Below are positions 37,662-46,360 of a stretch of DNA of 57,461 nt, in pieces. A program made the position numbers and the translations under genes. Source of the stretch: Luteimonas huabeiensis HB2 (lineage in GTDB: Bacteria > Pseudomonadota > Gammaproteobacteria > Xanthomonadales > Xanthomonadaceae); contig NZ_JAAN01000006.1 of NCBI RefSeq assembly GCF_000559025.1, positions 1 through 57,461 on the forward strand. Direction: 5' to 3'. A model generated the notes under the pieces. That model was given only the letters and a program-made list of their open reading frames with translations, had not been told where the DNA came from and searched no databases. Numbering within the stretch: position 1 is the stretch's first letter; each line of letters begins with the position of its first letter.

Positions 37662-37697
37662 CAGAAAAGCCGGCCACGCTCGCGCGTGCCGGCTTCT
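37662..37697 (-). terminator. Intrinsic terminator downstream of rpsU
   Basis: Read on the minus strand, AGCCGGCACGC is followed by a short loop and GCGTGGCCGGCT, then TTTTCT. The imperfect GC stem plus U-tract is a standard rho-independent terminator about 55 bases after the rpsU stop. It would allow abundant rpsU mRNA while lowering transcription into yqeY. Confidence 0.7.
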
Positions 37698-37751
37698 CGA
37701 TCGGGCCCCGGCGCGCGCGCTGGGCGCGCGGCGGCCGGCGGGCCGGATGCC

Positions 37752-37967
37752 TCAGTACAGGCGCTGGCGCTTGGTGACGTCGCGCGAGACCCGGCGGGCC
37801 TGACGCTTCACCGCGGCGGCGGCCTTGCGCTTGCGCTCCTGGGTCGGCTTCTCGTAGTACTCGCGCTTGCGGGTCTCGGCCAGCACGCCGGCCTTCTCGC
37901 AGGTGCGCTTGAAGCGGCGCAGGGCAAACTCGAACGGCTCGTTTTCGCGGACTTTGACGCTGGGCAT
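37752..37967 (-). CDS. rpsU: 30S ribosomal protein S21
   Basis: A 71-residue protein with the S21 sequence: [20 protein letters not shown] at the start and a basic C-terminal helix ([15 protein letters not shown]), exactly the family length. S21 lies on the 30S platform near the anti-Shine-Dalgarno. A GAGAG element precedes the ATG at 37967; longer in-frame upstream sequence is not part of the protein. It is divergent from tsaD, the usual arrangement in gammaproteobacteria. Confidence 0.97.
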   Translation of the reverse strand: MPSVKVRENEPFEFALRRFKRTCEKAGVLAETRKREYYEKPTQERKRKAAAAVKRQARRVSRDVTKRQRLY

Positions 37968-38157
37968 AGGACTCTCTGGAAGTGGGTAATCCGCAGGCTT
38001 CGAGCCGTGCGGACCGGACATCCGCGAGGCGCCTCCAGCGCACCGCCCGCCCGGGGAGCCGCGTATGATACCGGCGACGCCCGCGTCCGCGCAACCGCGC
38101 CGTTCCGGCCGCTCCGGCGGGCCGTCCCCCCGCTCCCCGACAGGCCCTTCCCCGCCC

Positions 38158-39201
38158 ATGCGCGTCCTCGGCATCGAAACCTCCTGCGACGAGACCGGCG
38201 TCGCCGTCTACGACACCGCCCTGCGCGGGGCGGCGGCGCTGCGCGCGCAGGCGCTCTACAGCCAGATCGCGCTGCACGCCGAGTACGGCGGGGTGGTGCC
38301 GGAACTGGCCAGCCGCGACCACGTGCGCAAGCTGGTGCCGCTGGTCCGGCAGACCCTGGCCGAGGCCGGGCTGGCCCCGGCCGATCTCGACGGCGTGGCC
38401 TACACCGCCGGGCCGGGCCTGGTCGGCGCGCTGCTGGTAGGCGCCGGGGTCGGCCGCGCGCTGGCCTGGGCGCTGGACGTGCCCGCGATCGGGGTGCACC
38501 ACATGGAAGGCCACCTGCTGGCGCCGCTGATCGAGGACGGCGATCCCGTCCATGGCCGGCCGGCCCCGCCGTTCGTGGCCCTGCTGGTCTCCGGCGGCCA
38601 CACCCAGTTGGTCGCGGTGGAGGCGATCGGCCGCTACCGCCTGCTCGGCGAGACCCTGGACGACGCCGCCGGCGAGGCCTTCGACAAGACCGCCAAGCTG
38701 ATGGGCCTGCCGTACCCCGGCGGCCCGCAGCTGGCCGCGCTGGCCGAGCGCGGCACCCCGGGCGCTTACCGGTTCGCGCGGCCGATGATCGATCGGCCTG
38801 GGCTCGATTTCAGCTTCAGCGGCCTGAAGACCCAGGTGCTGCTGGCCTGGCGCGACAGCGACCAGAGCGAAGCGACCCGCGCCGACATCGCCCGCGGCTT
38901 CGAGGACGCGGTGGTGGAGACGCTGGCGATCAAGTGCGAGCGCGCGCTGGACGCGGCCGGCAGCGACACCCTGATCGTGGCCGGCGGCGTCGGCGCCAAT
39001 CGCCGCCTGCGCGAGCGCCTGCAGGCGATGGCCGCCCGCCGCGGCGGGCGCGCCTGCTTCCCGCGTCCGGCGCTGTGCACCGACAACGGCGCGATGATCG
39101 CCTTCGCCGGCGCCCTGCGCCTGCAGGCCGGCCAGCACGACGACGCGGCCGTGCGCGCGGTGCCGCGGTGGGACATGGCGTCGCTGCCGCCGTTGGCGTA
39201 G
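38158..39201 (+). CDS. tsaD: tRNA N6-adenosine threonylcarbamoyltransferase TsaD
   Basis: Transfers threonylcarbamoyl to A37 of ANN-decoding tRNAs, working with TsaB and TsaE. The 347-residue ASKHA-fold protein starts [19 protein letters not shown]. The metal-binding histidines H115 and H119 are in HMEGH, and [15 protein letters not shown] and VSGGHTQL are the nucleotide-site motifs. The ATG at 38158 is the family start. It is transcribed divergently from rpsU. Confidence 0.97.
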   Translation: MRVLGIETSCDETGVAVYDTALRGAAALRAQALYSQIALHAEYGGVVPELASRDHVRKLVPLVRQTLAEAGLAPADLDGVAYTAGPGLVGALLVGAGVGRALAWALDVPAIGVHHMEGHLLAPLIEDGDPVHGRPAPPFVALLVSGGHTQLVAVEAIGRYRLLGETLDDAAGEAFDKTAKLMGLPYPGGPQLAALAERGTPGAYRFARPMIDRPGLDFSFSGLKTQVLLAWRDSDQSEATRADIARGFEDAVVETLAIKCERALDAAGSDTLIVAGGVGANRRLRERLQAMAARRGGRACFPRPALCTDNGAMIAFAGALRLQAGQHDDAAVRAVPRWDMASLPPLA

Positions 39202-39294
39202 CAGCGAGGGCGGAGCGCGTTTTCCGGATGCGCGGGCAACGCGTCCCCAACTCGGGGAAAATGCACGCCGACTCCCGTTTCCGATTCCCGCCCC

Positions 39295-39651
39295 ATGGAC
39301 AAAGTCTTCATCGAAGGCCTCGAGATCGAGGCGCTGATCGGCATCTACGACTGGGAACGGCGGATCCGGCAGCCGCTGGTGTTCGACCTGGAGATGGGCT
39401 TCGACAACCGCGTGCCGGCGGCCAGCGACGACATCGCCGACACGCTGGACTACAAGGCGGTGAGCAAGCGCCTGATCGCCTATGTGCAGGCGTCGGACTT
39501 CGGGCTGGTGGAGACGCTCGCCGAGCGCTGCGCGGCGCTGGTGATCGATGAGTTCGGCGTCGATTGGTTACGATTGAAGCTCAGCAAGCCGGGTGCGGTG
39601 CGCGGCGCGCGCGCGGTCGGCGTGATCATCGAACGCAGCCGCCGGGCCTGA
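39295..39651 (+). CDS. folB: Dihydroneopterin aldolase
   Basis: Converts 7,8-dihydroneopterin to 6-hydroxymethyl-dihydropterin in folate synthesis. The 118-residue protein has the family start MDKVFIEGLEIEALIGIYDW with conserved E21 and the catalytic lysine K97 in LSKPGA. It forms an octameric barrel in relatives. The gene lies about 90 bases after tsaD, and folK follows two genes on, separated by a mechanosensitive channel gene. Confidence 0.95.
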   Translation: MDKVFIEGLEIEALIGIYDWERRIRQPLVFDLEMGFDNRVPAASDDIADTLDYKAVSKRLIAYVQASDFGLVETLAERCAALVIDEFGVDWLRLKLSKPGAVRGARAVGVIIERSRRA

Positions 39652-39706
39652 GCGCGGGCCCGGCGCCGCGCCGCGGCCGCGGCGCGCCGACCGCAGGAGA
39701 CCCCGG

Positions 39707-41002
39707 ATGCAGGACCAGCTCGAACGCATGCGCGAATCACTCGCGCCCTTTCCGTGGGCCTACACGGCCATCGTGGTCGCTGGGCTGCTGCTGGCGGCGT
39801 GGCTGGCCAACTGGCTGACCAAGCGGGTGCTGCTGCGCGGCCTGGAGCGCGTGCTGCGGGCCATGCCGATGGGCGGCGCGCAGCACGACCACGCCGTGCG
39901 GTTGCAGGTCGTGCCGCGGCTGGCCAACGTGGTGCCCGCGCTGGTGATCTCGGCCGGCGTCTCGATGGTGCCGGACCTGCCGCCGCAGCTGGTGACCGTG
40001 GTCAAGGCGCTGTGCCAGGCGTTCGTGGTGGTGACCATCGCGCTGGCGGTCTCGCGCCTGCTCGACGCGCTCAACCGCCACTACGAGCGCCGGCCCGACG
40101 CGCGCGACAAGCCGATCAAGGGCTACGTGCAGGTGGTCAAGATCGTGATGTTCGTGCTGGTCGGCATCTCGGTGGTGGCCACCCTGATCGGCGCCGAGTT
40201 CCTGCACATCATCACCGGCCTGGGCGCGATGACCGCGGTGCTGATGCTGATCTTCCAGGACACCATCCTGTCGCTGGTGGCCAGCGTGCAGATCAGCAAC
40301 GACGGCCGCGTGCGCATCGGCGACTGGATCGAGATGCCGAGCCAGAACGCCGACGGCGACGTCATCGACATCGCCCTGCACACGGTGACCGTGCGCAACT
40401 GGGACCGCACGGTGACCACGGTGCCGACCAAGAAGCTGGTCAGCGATTCGTTCAAGAACTGGCGGCAGATGTCCGAGGGCGGCGGCCGCCGGATCAAGCG
40501 CGCGCTCTATCTCGACCAGCGCAGCGTGCGCTTCTTCGGGCCGGACGAGATCGCGCGCTTCCGCCGCTTCAACCTGCTCGACGAGTACCTCGACCGCAAG
40601 GATCGCGAGCTGCGCGAATGGAACGCGGAACTGGCCGCGCGCGGCGCCGAGCCGGTCAACCACCGCCGGGTCACCAACCTCGGCACCTTCCGCGCCTACG
40701 TCGAGCAGTACCTGCGCCACCACGCCGGCATCAACCAGGCGCTGACCCTGCTGGTGCGCCAGCTGCAGCCGACCGAGCACGGCCTGCCGCTGGAGATCTA
40801 CTGCTTCACCGCCGACACCCGCTGGGCGGTGTACGAGGGCATCCAGTCCGACATCTTCGACCACCTGCTGGCGATCCTGCCGGAGTTCGGGCTGCGCGTG
40901 TTCCAGCGCGCCAGCGACGCGCCGCTGGACGTCAACCTGCGCCGGGTGGAGGGGCCGCGCCCGGGGCCGGAGCCCGCGCCCGGGGCGGGGGAGCCCGGCT
41001 GA
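39707..41002 (+). CDS. Mechanosensitive channel of the MscS family (YbdG/MscM-like)
   Basis: A 431-residue protein with about five N-terminal helices, the pore-lining helix around residues 165-190 (ITGLGAMTAVLMLIFQDTILSLVASVQI), and the MscS beta domain with VRIGDWIEMPSQNADGDVIDI. The long C-terminal part and the length match E. coli YbdG rather than short MscS. Such channels open under membrane tension on hypo-osmotic shock. It is placed between folB and folK without an evident functional link. Confidence 0.92.
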   Translation: MQDQLERMRESLAPFPWAYTAIVVAGLLLAAWLANWLTKRVLLRGLERVLRAMPMGGAQHDHAVRLQVVPRLANVVPALVISAGVSMVPDLPPQLVTVVKALCQAFVVVTIALAVSRLLDALNRHYERRPDARDKPIKGYVQVVKIVMFVLVGISVVATLIGAEFLHIITGLGAMTAVLMLIFQDTILSLVASVQISNDGRVRIGDWIEMPSQNADGDVIDIALHTVTVRNWDRTVTTVPTKKLVSDSFKNWRQMSEGGGRRIKRALYLDQRSVRFFGPDEIARFRRFNLLDEYLDRKDRELREWNAELAARGAEPVNHRRVTNLGTFRAYVEQYLRHHAGINQALTLLVRQLQPTEHGLPLEIYCFTADTRWAVYEGIQSDIFDHLLAILPEFGLRVFQRASDAPLDVNLRRVEGPRPGPEPAPGAGEPG

Positions 41003-41075
41003 GCCCGCCGGGCGCGCGCCCGTCTCGCGCCGGCGCCCGCCATGCGCGATCATGGCGCCCCCACCGGAGCGCGCC

Positions 41076-41564
41076 ATGCATACCGCCTGCCTCAGTCTCG
41101 GCAGCAACCTCGAGCCGGAGCATCACCTGGGCGCGGCGCTGCGGGCCCTGCGCGAGCGCTTCGGCGCGGTGCGGGTGTCGGCCTTCTATCGCACCCGCGC
41201 GGTCGGCTTCGAGGGGCCCGACTTCGTCAATGCCGCGGCGGTGATCGCCACCGAACTCGACGTGCACGCGCTCGACGCCTGGCTGCACGCGCTGGAGGAC
41301 GCCCACGGCCGCGACCGCAGCGGCCCGCGCTACGGCAACCGGACCCTGGACATCGACATCGTGCTGTTCGACGACCTGATCGTGGAAGGGCCGGGTCGCT
41401 TCCGGCTGCCGCGCCCGGAGCTGCGGCACGCCTTCGTGCTGCGGCCGCTGGCCGAGATCGCGCCGGAGATCGTCGAGCCGCGCAGCGGCCGCACCCTGGC
41501 CGCGCTGTGGGCCGACTCGGAGGAGCGGGCGGTGGCGATGGACGAGGTGGCGGTCCCCGCCTGA
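41076..41564 (+). CDS. folK: 2-amino-4-hydroxy-6-hydroxymethyldihydropteridine pyrophosphokinase
   Basis: Pyrophosphorylates the FolB product in folate synthesis. The 162-residue protein opens with the HPPK motif CLSLGSNLEPEHHL and contains GPRYGNRTLDIDIVLFDD, with the Mg-binding DxD, then LPRPELRHAFVLRPLAEI. GGAGCG precedes the ATG at 41076 at good spacing, favouring it over an in-frame ATG at 41052. Confidence 0.95.
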   Translation: MHTACLSLGSNLEPEHHLGAALRALRERFGAVRVSAFYRTRAVGFEGPDFVNAAAVIATELDVHALDAWLHALEDAHGRDRSGPRYGNRTLDIDIVLFDDLIVEGPGRFRLPRPELRHAFVLRPLAEIAPEIVEPRSGRTLAALWADSEERAVAMDEVAVPA

Positions 41565-41688
41565 ACGCGCGCTCGCCGGCCCGGCCGGTCACATCGGCTC
41601 CCCGCCGCCCGTCGAGAAGTGACTTCCGGCGCTTGAGGGCGCGCTGCGCCGGGCGCACGATCCGCGCGTCGACGACAGGGGGTGGGCT

Positions 41689-42516
41689 ATGCACGGGAAG
41701 TTCTCGCGCAGCTGGGCGCTGGCGAAGGCCAGCGCGGGGGTGTTGCGCTCCGACAAGGAACTGCTGCTGTTCCCGGTGATCTCGGGCATGTGCGCGCTGG
41801 TGGTGACGGCCAGCTTCGTGCTGCCGATGTCGCTGCTGGGCGGCTTCTCGCACGGGTTCACCCCGGCGCTGGCGGTGGCGGCCTTCGCGTTCTACTTCTG
41901 CCAGTACGGCGTGATCGTGTTCTTCAACTGCGCGCTGGTGGCCGCGGCCACGATCCGCCTGGAGGGCGGCGATCCGACCCTGGCCGACGGCCTGCGCGCG
42001 GCCCGGGCGCGGCTGCCGGCGATCCTCGGCTACGCCGCGATCGCGGCCACGGCGGGCGTGCTGCTGCAGACGCTGCGCAACCGCGAGGGCAGCGTCCTGG
42101 TGCGCCTGTTCGGCGCGCTGCTGGGCGCGGCGTGGACGCTGGCGACCTTCCTGGTGGTGCCCGTGCTGGTGAGCCGGCGGATCGGTCCGATCGACGCGCT
42201 GAAGGAGAGCGTGCGCCTGCTCAAGCGCACCTGGGGCGAGAACGCGATCGGCAACGTCGGCATCGGCGCCGCCTTCGGCCTGCTCACCGCCGCCACCGTG
42301 CTGGCCGGCATCGGCCTGACGGTGCTGGCCGCGCAGGCCTGGCTGGGCCTGGCGATCCTGGTCGGCGGGCTGTTCGCGATCGCGGTGCTGCTGCTGGGCG
42401 TGCTGCAGTCCGCGCTCGCCGGCGTGTACTCGGCGGTGCTGTACCGCTACGCCACGACGCGGCAGGCGCCGGCGGGGTTCCCGCCCGCGGCGCTGGAAGG
42501 GGCGTTCGTTGGGTAG
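41689..42516 (+). CDS. DUF6159-like integral membrane protein
   Basis: A 275-residue protein with about six membrane helices. It starts HGKFSRSWALAKASAGVLRSDKELLLFPVI and contains RIGPIDALKESVRLLKRTWGEN, which resembles the DUF6159 group of uncharacterised membrane proteins. No catalytic motif is seen. The stop is immediately followed by a hairpin element shared with the ctaE region. Function unknown. Confidence 0.75.
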   Translation: MHGKFSRSWALAKASAGVLRSDKELLLFPVISGMCALVVTASFVLPMSLLGGFSHGFTPALAVAAFAFYFCQYGVIVFFNCALVAAATIRLEGGDPTLADGLRAARARLPAILGYAAIAATAGVLLQTLRNREGSVLVRLFGALLGAAWTLATFLVVPVLVSRRIGPIDALKESVRLLKRTWGENAIGNVGIGAAFGLLTAATVLAGIGLTVLAAQAWLGLAILVGGLFAIAVLLLGVLQSALAGVYSAVLYRYATTRQAPAGFPPAALEGAFVG

Positions 42517-42641
42517 GGGCCAGAGGCCAGAGGCCAGAGGCCAGGGAAAAGCGAAAAAAAGCCGAAAAGCGCGTTGCTTTCCGGTCGCGCCGGTTTAGCC
42601 TTTCCCTGGCCCCTGGCCCCCCCTGGCCCCTGGCCCCTGCC
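42517..42641. repeat. Convergent-gap hairpin element B (inverted heptamer arrays)
   Basis: It fills the entire gap between two convergent genes. The left arm (about 42517-42550) is four GGCCAGA-type heptamers ending GGCCAGGGAAAAGC. The right arm (42598-42640) is GCCTTTCCCTGGCC followed by more CCCTGGC heptamers. The arms pair over more than 20 bases around a loop that contains an A-run and TCCGGTCGC (42580-42588), the same nine bases found in the loop of element A at 11363-11371. The shared arms, loop word and genomic setting mark a repeat family, probably acting as bidirectional terminators. Confidence 0.75.
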
Positions 42642-43391
42642 TCACCCCACCAGCCGCCCGCCGTCCACGCGCAGGCTCTCGCCGGTCACGTAGGTGGCGT
42701 CGCGCAGCAGCCAGAGCACGGCGCTGGCGATCTCCTCGGGGGTGCCGGTGCGCGCGAGCGGGGTGCCGGCCAGCATGCGCTGCTGGCGCTGCGGGTCGTC
42801 CTCGTCCTCGCCCCAGAGGATGGCGCCGGGGGCGACCGCGTTCACCCGCACCTCCGGCGCCAGATCGAGCGCCAGCGAGCGGGTCGCGGCCTCCAGCGCG
42901 GCCTTGGCCATGCAGTACAGGGCGTGCCCGGGGCGCGGCCGGCGGGCGTAGATGTCGGTCATGTTGACGATCGCCCCGCGCGCGGCGCGCAGGTGCGGAG
43001 CGGCGGCCTGGGCGAGGAAGAACGGCGCGCGCGCGTTGCTGGCGAACAGCCGGTCCCAGTCGTCCGGGGTGGCCTCGCCGATCGGGGTGGCGAAATAGGA
43101 TGAGGCGTTGTTGACCAGCGCGTCGAGGCGGCCGAAGCGGCCGATGGTGCGCGCCACCAGTTCCGGCAGCCGGTCGAACTCGGCCAGTTCCGCCTGCAGG
43201 CGCAGGGTGCTGCCCGGGCGCGCGGCTTCCAGCGCTGCGACCAGCGCGTCGAACTCGGGGCGCGGGGTGCGGTAGTGCAGGGCGAGGTCGTAGCCGGCGC
43301 CGTGCAGGCGCACGGCGATCGCGGCGCCGAGGCGGTGGGCGGACCCGGTGACCAGGGCGACGGGGGCGGGGCGGGCGTTCGGATCGGGCAT
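42642..43391 (-). CDS. SDR family oxidoreductase, pteridine reductase/FolM-like
   Basis: A 249-residue Rossmann-fold short-chain dehydrogenase. The cofactor motif TGSAHRLG (residues 15-22) with its arginine, followed by LHYRTP, is the NADPH-binding pattern of PTR1/FolM pteridine reductases rather than generic SDRs. The catalytic Tyr and Lys are in YCMAK, and the family end GESLRVDGGRLVG is present. With folB and folK upstream, a dihydromonapterin or dihydrofolate reductase role is likely. GGAG lies six bases before the ATG at 43391. It is divergent from the MidA-like gene. Confidence 0.85.
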   Translation of the reverse strand: MPDPNARPAPVALVTGSAHRLGAAIAVRLHGAGYDLALHYRTPRPEFDALVAALEAARPGSTLRLQAELAEFDRLPELVARTIGRFGRLDALVNNASSYFATPIGEATPDDWDRLFASNARAPFFLAQAAAPHLRAARGAIVNMTDIYARRPRPGHALYCMAKAALEAATRSLALDLAPEVRVNAVAPGAILWGEDEDDPQRQQRMLAGTPLARTGTPEEIASAVLWLLRDATYVTGESLRVDGGRLVG

Positions 43392-43496
43392 GCGGTCTCC
43401 GGGGAAGGCGGCCGGCGCGGGGCCGGGGGCCATCCTGCCACGCCGGCCGCGGCGCGCGCGGTCGTATCCTGTGCGCCTCGCCACGAACCGCCCGTC

Positions 43497-44678
43497 ATGA
43501 CCACTGCGCACGAAGACCCCGACGCCCTGGCCCACAGCGAGCGCCTGCAGGCGCTGATCCGCGACGAGATCCGCGCCGCCGGCGGCGCGATCCCGTTCTC
43601 GCGCTTCATGGAGCTGGCGCTCTACGCGCCGGGGCTGGGCTACTACAGCGCCGGCGCGATCAAGTTCGGTCGCGAGGGCGATTTCGTCACCGCGCCGGAG
43701 CTCGGCGCGCTGTTCGCCGAGTGCGTGGCCGAGGCGGTCGCGCCGGTGCTGCGCGGGATCGGCGAGGACGCGTGGTTCGTGGAACTGGGCGGCGGCAGCG
43801 GCCGCTTCGCCGAGCATGCGATCGGGCGGCTGCTGGCGATCGACGCGATGCCGGCGCGCTACGCCATCCTCGAGCCCAGCGCCGACCTGCGCGAGCGCCA
43901 GCGCGCGCACCTCGAGCGCCGGCTGCCCCCGGCGGCGTTCGATCGCGTGGCGTGGCTGGACGGCCCGGTGCAGACGCGCTGGCGCGGGGTGCTGTTCGCC
44001 AACGAGGTGATCGACGCCCTGCCCACGCCGCGCTTCGCGCTGCGCGGGGGCGAGGTGTACGAGGAGCACGTGGCGCTGGATGCGCAGGGCGCCTTCGCGA
44101 TCGTGGACCGGCCCGCCGACGCGCTGCTGGCCGCCGCGGTGCGCCACGTCGAGCGCCAGCTCGATGCGCCGTTCGCCGACGGCTACCGCTCGGAACTGCT
44201 GCCGCAACTGCCGTACTGGGTGCAGGCGGTGATCGGCGGCCTGCAGGCGGGGGCGCTGCTGTTCGTGGACTACGGCCATCCGCGCCGCGAGTATTACCTG
44301 CCGCAGCGCACCGGCGGCACCCTGCGCGCCTTCCGCCGCCACCAGCTGCGCGAGGACGTGCTGGCCCATGCCGGCCTGCAGGACCTCACCGCCTCGGTGG
44401 ACTTCACCGCGCTGGCCGAGGCGGGCACCGGCGCCGGTTTCGAGTTCGCCGGCTACTGCAACCAGGCCAGCTTCCTGATCGGCAATGGGCTGGCGCAGCG
44501 GCTGGCCGAGCACGAGGCGCGCGCGCCGGACGAGGCGGCGCGCTACGCGCTGCGCCAGCAGGTCAAGACGCTGACCCATCCCGACGCCATGGGCGAGCGC
44601 TTCCAGGCGATGGGCTTCGCGCGCGACACGGAGTTCGGGCACGCGTTCCTGGCCGGCGACCTGAGCCACCGGCTGTGA
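43497..44678 (+). CDS. SAM-dependent methyltransferase, MidA/NDUFAF7 family
   Basis: A 393-residue class I methyltransferase of the COG1565/DUF185 family. Expected signatures are GGAIPFSRFMELALYAPGLG near the N-terminus, the SAM-binding VELGGGSGRFAEH, and LFANEVIDALPTPRF. Mitochondrial relatives methylate an arginine of complex I subunit NDUFS2; in bacteria the substrate is not settled but may be the equivalent NuoD. Its stop overlaps the GTG of the next gene (GTGA), so the two are co-translated. Confidence 0.9.
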   Translation: MTTAHEDPDALAHSERLQALIRDEIRAAGGAIPFSRFMELALYAPGLGYYSAGAIKFGREGDFVTAPELGALFAECVAEAVAPVLRGIGEDAWFVELGGGSGRFAEHAIGRLLAIDAMPARYAILEPSADLRERQRAHLERRLPPAAFDRVAWLDGPVQTRWRGVLFANEVIDALPTPRFALRGGEVYEEHVALDAQGAFAIVDRPADALLAAAVRHVERQLDAPFADGYRSELLPQLPYWVQAVIGGLQAGALLFVDYGHPRREYYLPQRTGGTLRAFRRHQLREDVLAHAGLQDLTASVDFTALAEAGTGAGFEFAGYCNQASFLIGNGLAQRLAEHEARAPDEAARYALRQQVKTLTHPDAMGERFQAMGFARDTEFGHAFLAGDLSHRL

Positions 44679-45073
44679 CGGCGCGCGGCGGCGCGCTGAA
44701 GCCGCTGCGGCGGCCGCGGCTGTGGGTCGGCCTGTGGTGCGCGGCGATCGCCGCGGTGGTGGCGCTCTCGCTCGCGCCGCCGCCGCCGATGCCGCCGGTG
44801 GACGGCGGCGACAAGCTCGGCCACCTGCTGGCCTACGGCACGCTCTCGGCCTGCGCGGTGCAATTGTTCGCGCACGGGCGCGCGCTCGCCGCCGCCGCCG
44901 TCGGGCTGGCGCTGCTCGGCGCCGGCCTCGAGGTCGCGCAGGGCGCGCTCACCGTCACCCGCACCGCCGATCCGTTCGACGCCCTGGCCAACGCGCTCGG
45001 CGTCGCGGCCGGGCTCGCCACCCGCTTCACGCCGTGGCGCGACCTGCTGTTGCGCCTCGATGCCCGCTTCTGA
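44675..45073 (+). CDS. VanZ-like membrane protein
   Basis: A 132-residue protein with about four hydrophobic helices. The conserved VanZ-type histidine segment GGDKLGHLLAYGTLS and the later DPFDALANALGVAAG are visible. VanZ relatives affect glycopeptide or lipopeptide sensitivity in some bacteria, but most, including proteobacterial ones, are uncharacterised. The GTG start overlaps the methyltransferase stop by four bases. A MITE-like palindrome begins right at its stop codon. Confidence 0.82.
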   Translation: MTARGGALKPLRRPRLWVGLWCAAIAAVVALSLAPPPPMPPVDGGDKLGHLLAYGTLSACAVQLFAHGRALAAAAVGLALLGAGLEVAQGALTVTRTADPFDALANALGVAAGLATRFTPWRDLLLRLDARF

Positions 45074-45074
45074 A

Positions 45075-45213
45075 AACCTGTTCACGATCTTGCTGCGCTT
45101 GCCAGCTGGCGCGCGTGCGGTGCTCGGAATGCTCATGTACCACTCGTACATTGCGCTTCCTGCGCTCCGCCACGCGCCATCTGACTGCGCTCACGACAGA
45201 TCGTGAACAGGTT
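45075..45213. repeat. MITE-like nested palindromic element
   Basis: Outer arms AACCTGTTCACGATCT (45075-45090) and AGATCGTGAACAGGTT (45198-45213) are a perfect 16-bp inverted repeat. At the centre, TGTAC-CACTC-GTACA (45136-45150) is a second inverted repeat on nearly the same axis. The sequence between is also imperfectly self-complementary, so the whole element of about 140 bases can fold into one long hairpin. It has no coding capacity and starts two bases after the vanZ-like stop. This is the architecture of a non-autonomous mobile element or a large REP-like sequence. Confidence 0.75.
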
Positions 45214-45265
45214 CTGAGCGCGTGGGCTTGCTACGCTGCGCGCCCTCGTCCCGCCGGAACCGCCC

Positions 45266-46282
45266 ATGCTGCCGCCGCCCGCCATCGCCGCCCACCTGCC
45301 GGACGCCGTCCGCGCCGCGCAGCGGCTGGCCTGGGCGCGCGCGGCCACCGGCGAGCCCGCGCTGACGCTGGAGCGCGCCTCGACCGACGCCGGTTTCCGT
45401 AGCTACTGGCGCGCGGCCACCGCGGCCGGCCCGCGCATCGTCATGGATTCGCCGCCGGGCCTGGAGGACGCGGCCGGCTGGCTGCGCCTGCACGCGCTGC
45501 TGACCGCGCACGGCGTGCGCGTGCCGGCGGTGCTGGCGCGCGACGAGGCCGCCGGCTTCCTGCTGCTGGAGGACCTGGGCGCGCGCACCGCGCTGCAGGC
45601 GCTGGACGGGCTCGATGCCGACGCGCTGATGGCGGCGGCCTTCGAGCAACTGCTGCGGCTGCAGGCGATCGAGCCGCCGGCATGGCTGCCCGACTACGGC
45701 CGCGCGCTGGTCGAGCGCGACCTGGGCCTGTTCCACGACTGGTTCCTGGGCCGCCACCTGGGCGTCGCGCTCGACGCCGACGAAGCCGCCGAATGGCAGG
45801 CGATGCGCGAGCGGGTGCTGGCCGCCACCCTGGCGCAGCCGCAGGTGCTGGTGCACCGCGACTACATCCTGCGCAACCTGATGCCGGTGGACGGCGGCGT
45901 GGCCGTGCTGGACTTCCAGGACGCGGTGCGCGGCCCGATCGCCTACGACCCGGCCAGCCTGCTGCGCGACGCCTTCCACACCTGGCCGGCCGACCGCGCC
46001 GACGCCTGGCTGCGCGACTACCACGCGCGCGCCCGCGCGGCCGGATTGCCGGTGTCGGCGCTGGCGCGCTTCCTGCACGATGCCGCGCTGATGGGCGCGC
46101 AGCGGCACCTGAAGATCCTGGGCATCTTCGCCCGCCTGCACCACCGCGACGGCAAGCCGCACTACCTGCGCGACGCGCCGCGTTTCCTGGGCTACCTGGA
46201 CGAGGCGTTGCCCGGCCTGCCCGAACTGGCGCCGCTGGCCGGCCTGCTCGATCGCCACGTGCGCCCGCGGTTGGCCGGGTAA
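45266..46282 (+). CDS. amgK: AmgK-like amino sugar kinase (phosphotransferase family)
   Basis: A 338-residue aminoglycoside-phosphotransferase-fold kinase. The N-terminus ASTDAGFRSYWRA is the signature of AmgK, the anomeric MurNAc/GlcNAc kinase of the cell-wall recycling shortcut. The Brenner-type motif HRDYILRNLM and the metal aspartate in VLDFQDAVRGP are present. In Pseudomonas and relatives amgK is followed by the uridylyltransferase murU; here the next gene encodes a DUF72 protein instead. The ATG at 45266 matches the family start. Confidence 0.82.
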   Translation: MLPPPAIAAHLPDAVRAAQRLAWARAATGEPALTLERASTDAGFRSYWRAATAAGPRIVMDSPPGLEDAAGWLRLHALLTAHGVRVPAVLARDEAAGFLLLEDLGARTALQALDGLDADALMAAAFEQLLRLQAIEPPAWLPDYGRALVERDLGLFHDWFLGRHLGVALDADEAAEWQAMRERVLAATLAQPQVLVHRDYILRNLMPVDGGVAVLDFQDAVRGPIAYDPASLLRDAFHTWPADRADAWLRDYHARARAAGLPVSALARFLHDAALMGAQRHLKILGIFARLHHRDGKPHYLRDAPRFLGYLDEALPGLPELAPLAGLLDRHVRPRLAG

Positions 46283-46360
46283 GCGCGTTCGCGCGCCCGC
46301 TCACCCGACCGCGCGCCGCCCGAGGGTAGGGTGACGGCGCGCCAGCCCGAGGACATGCAG

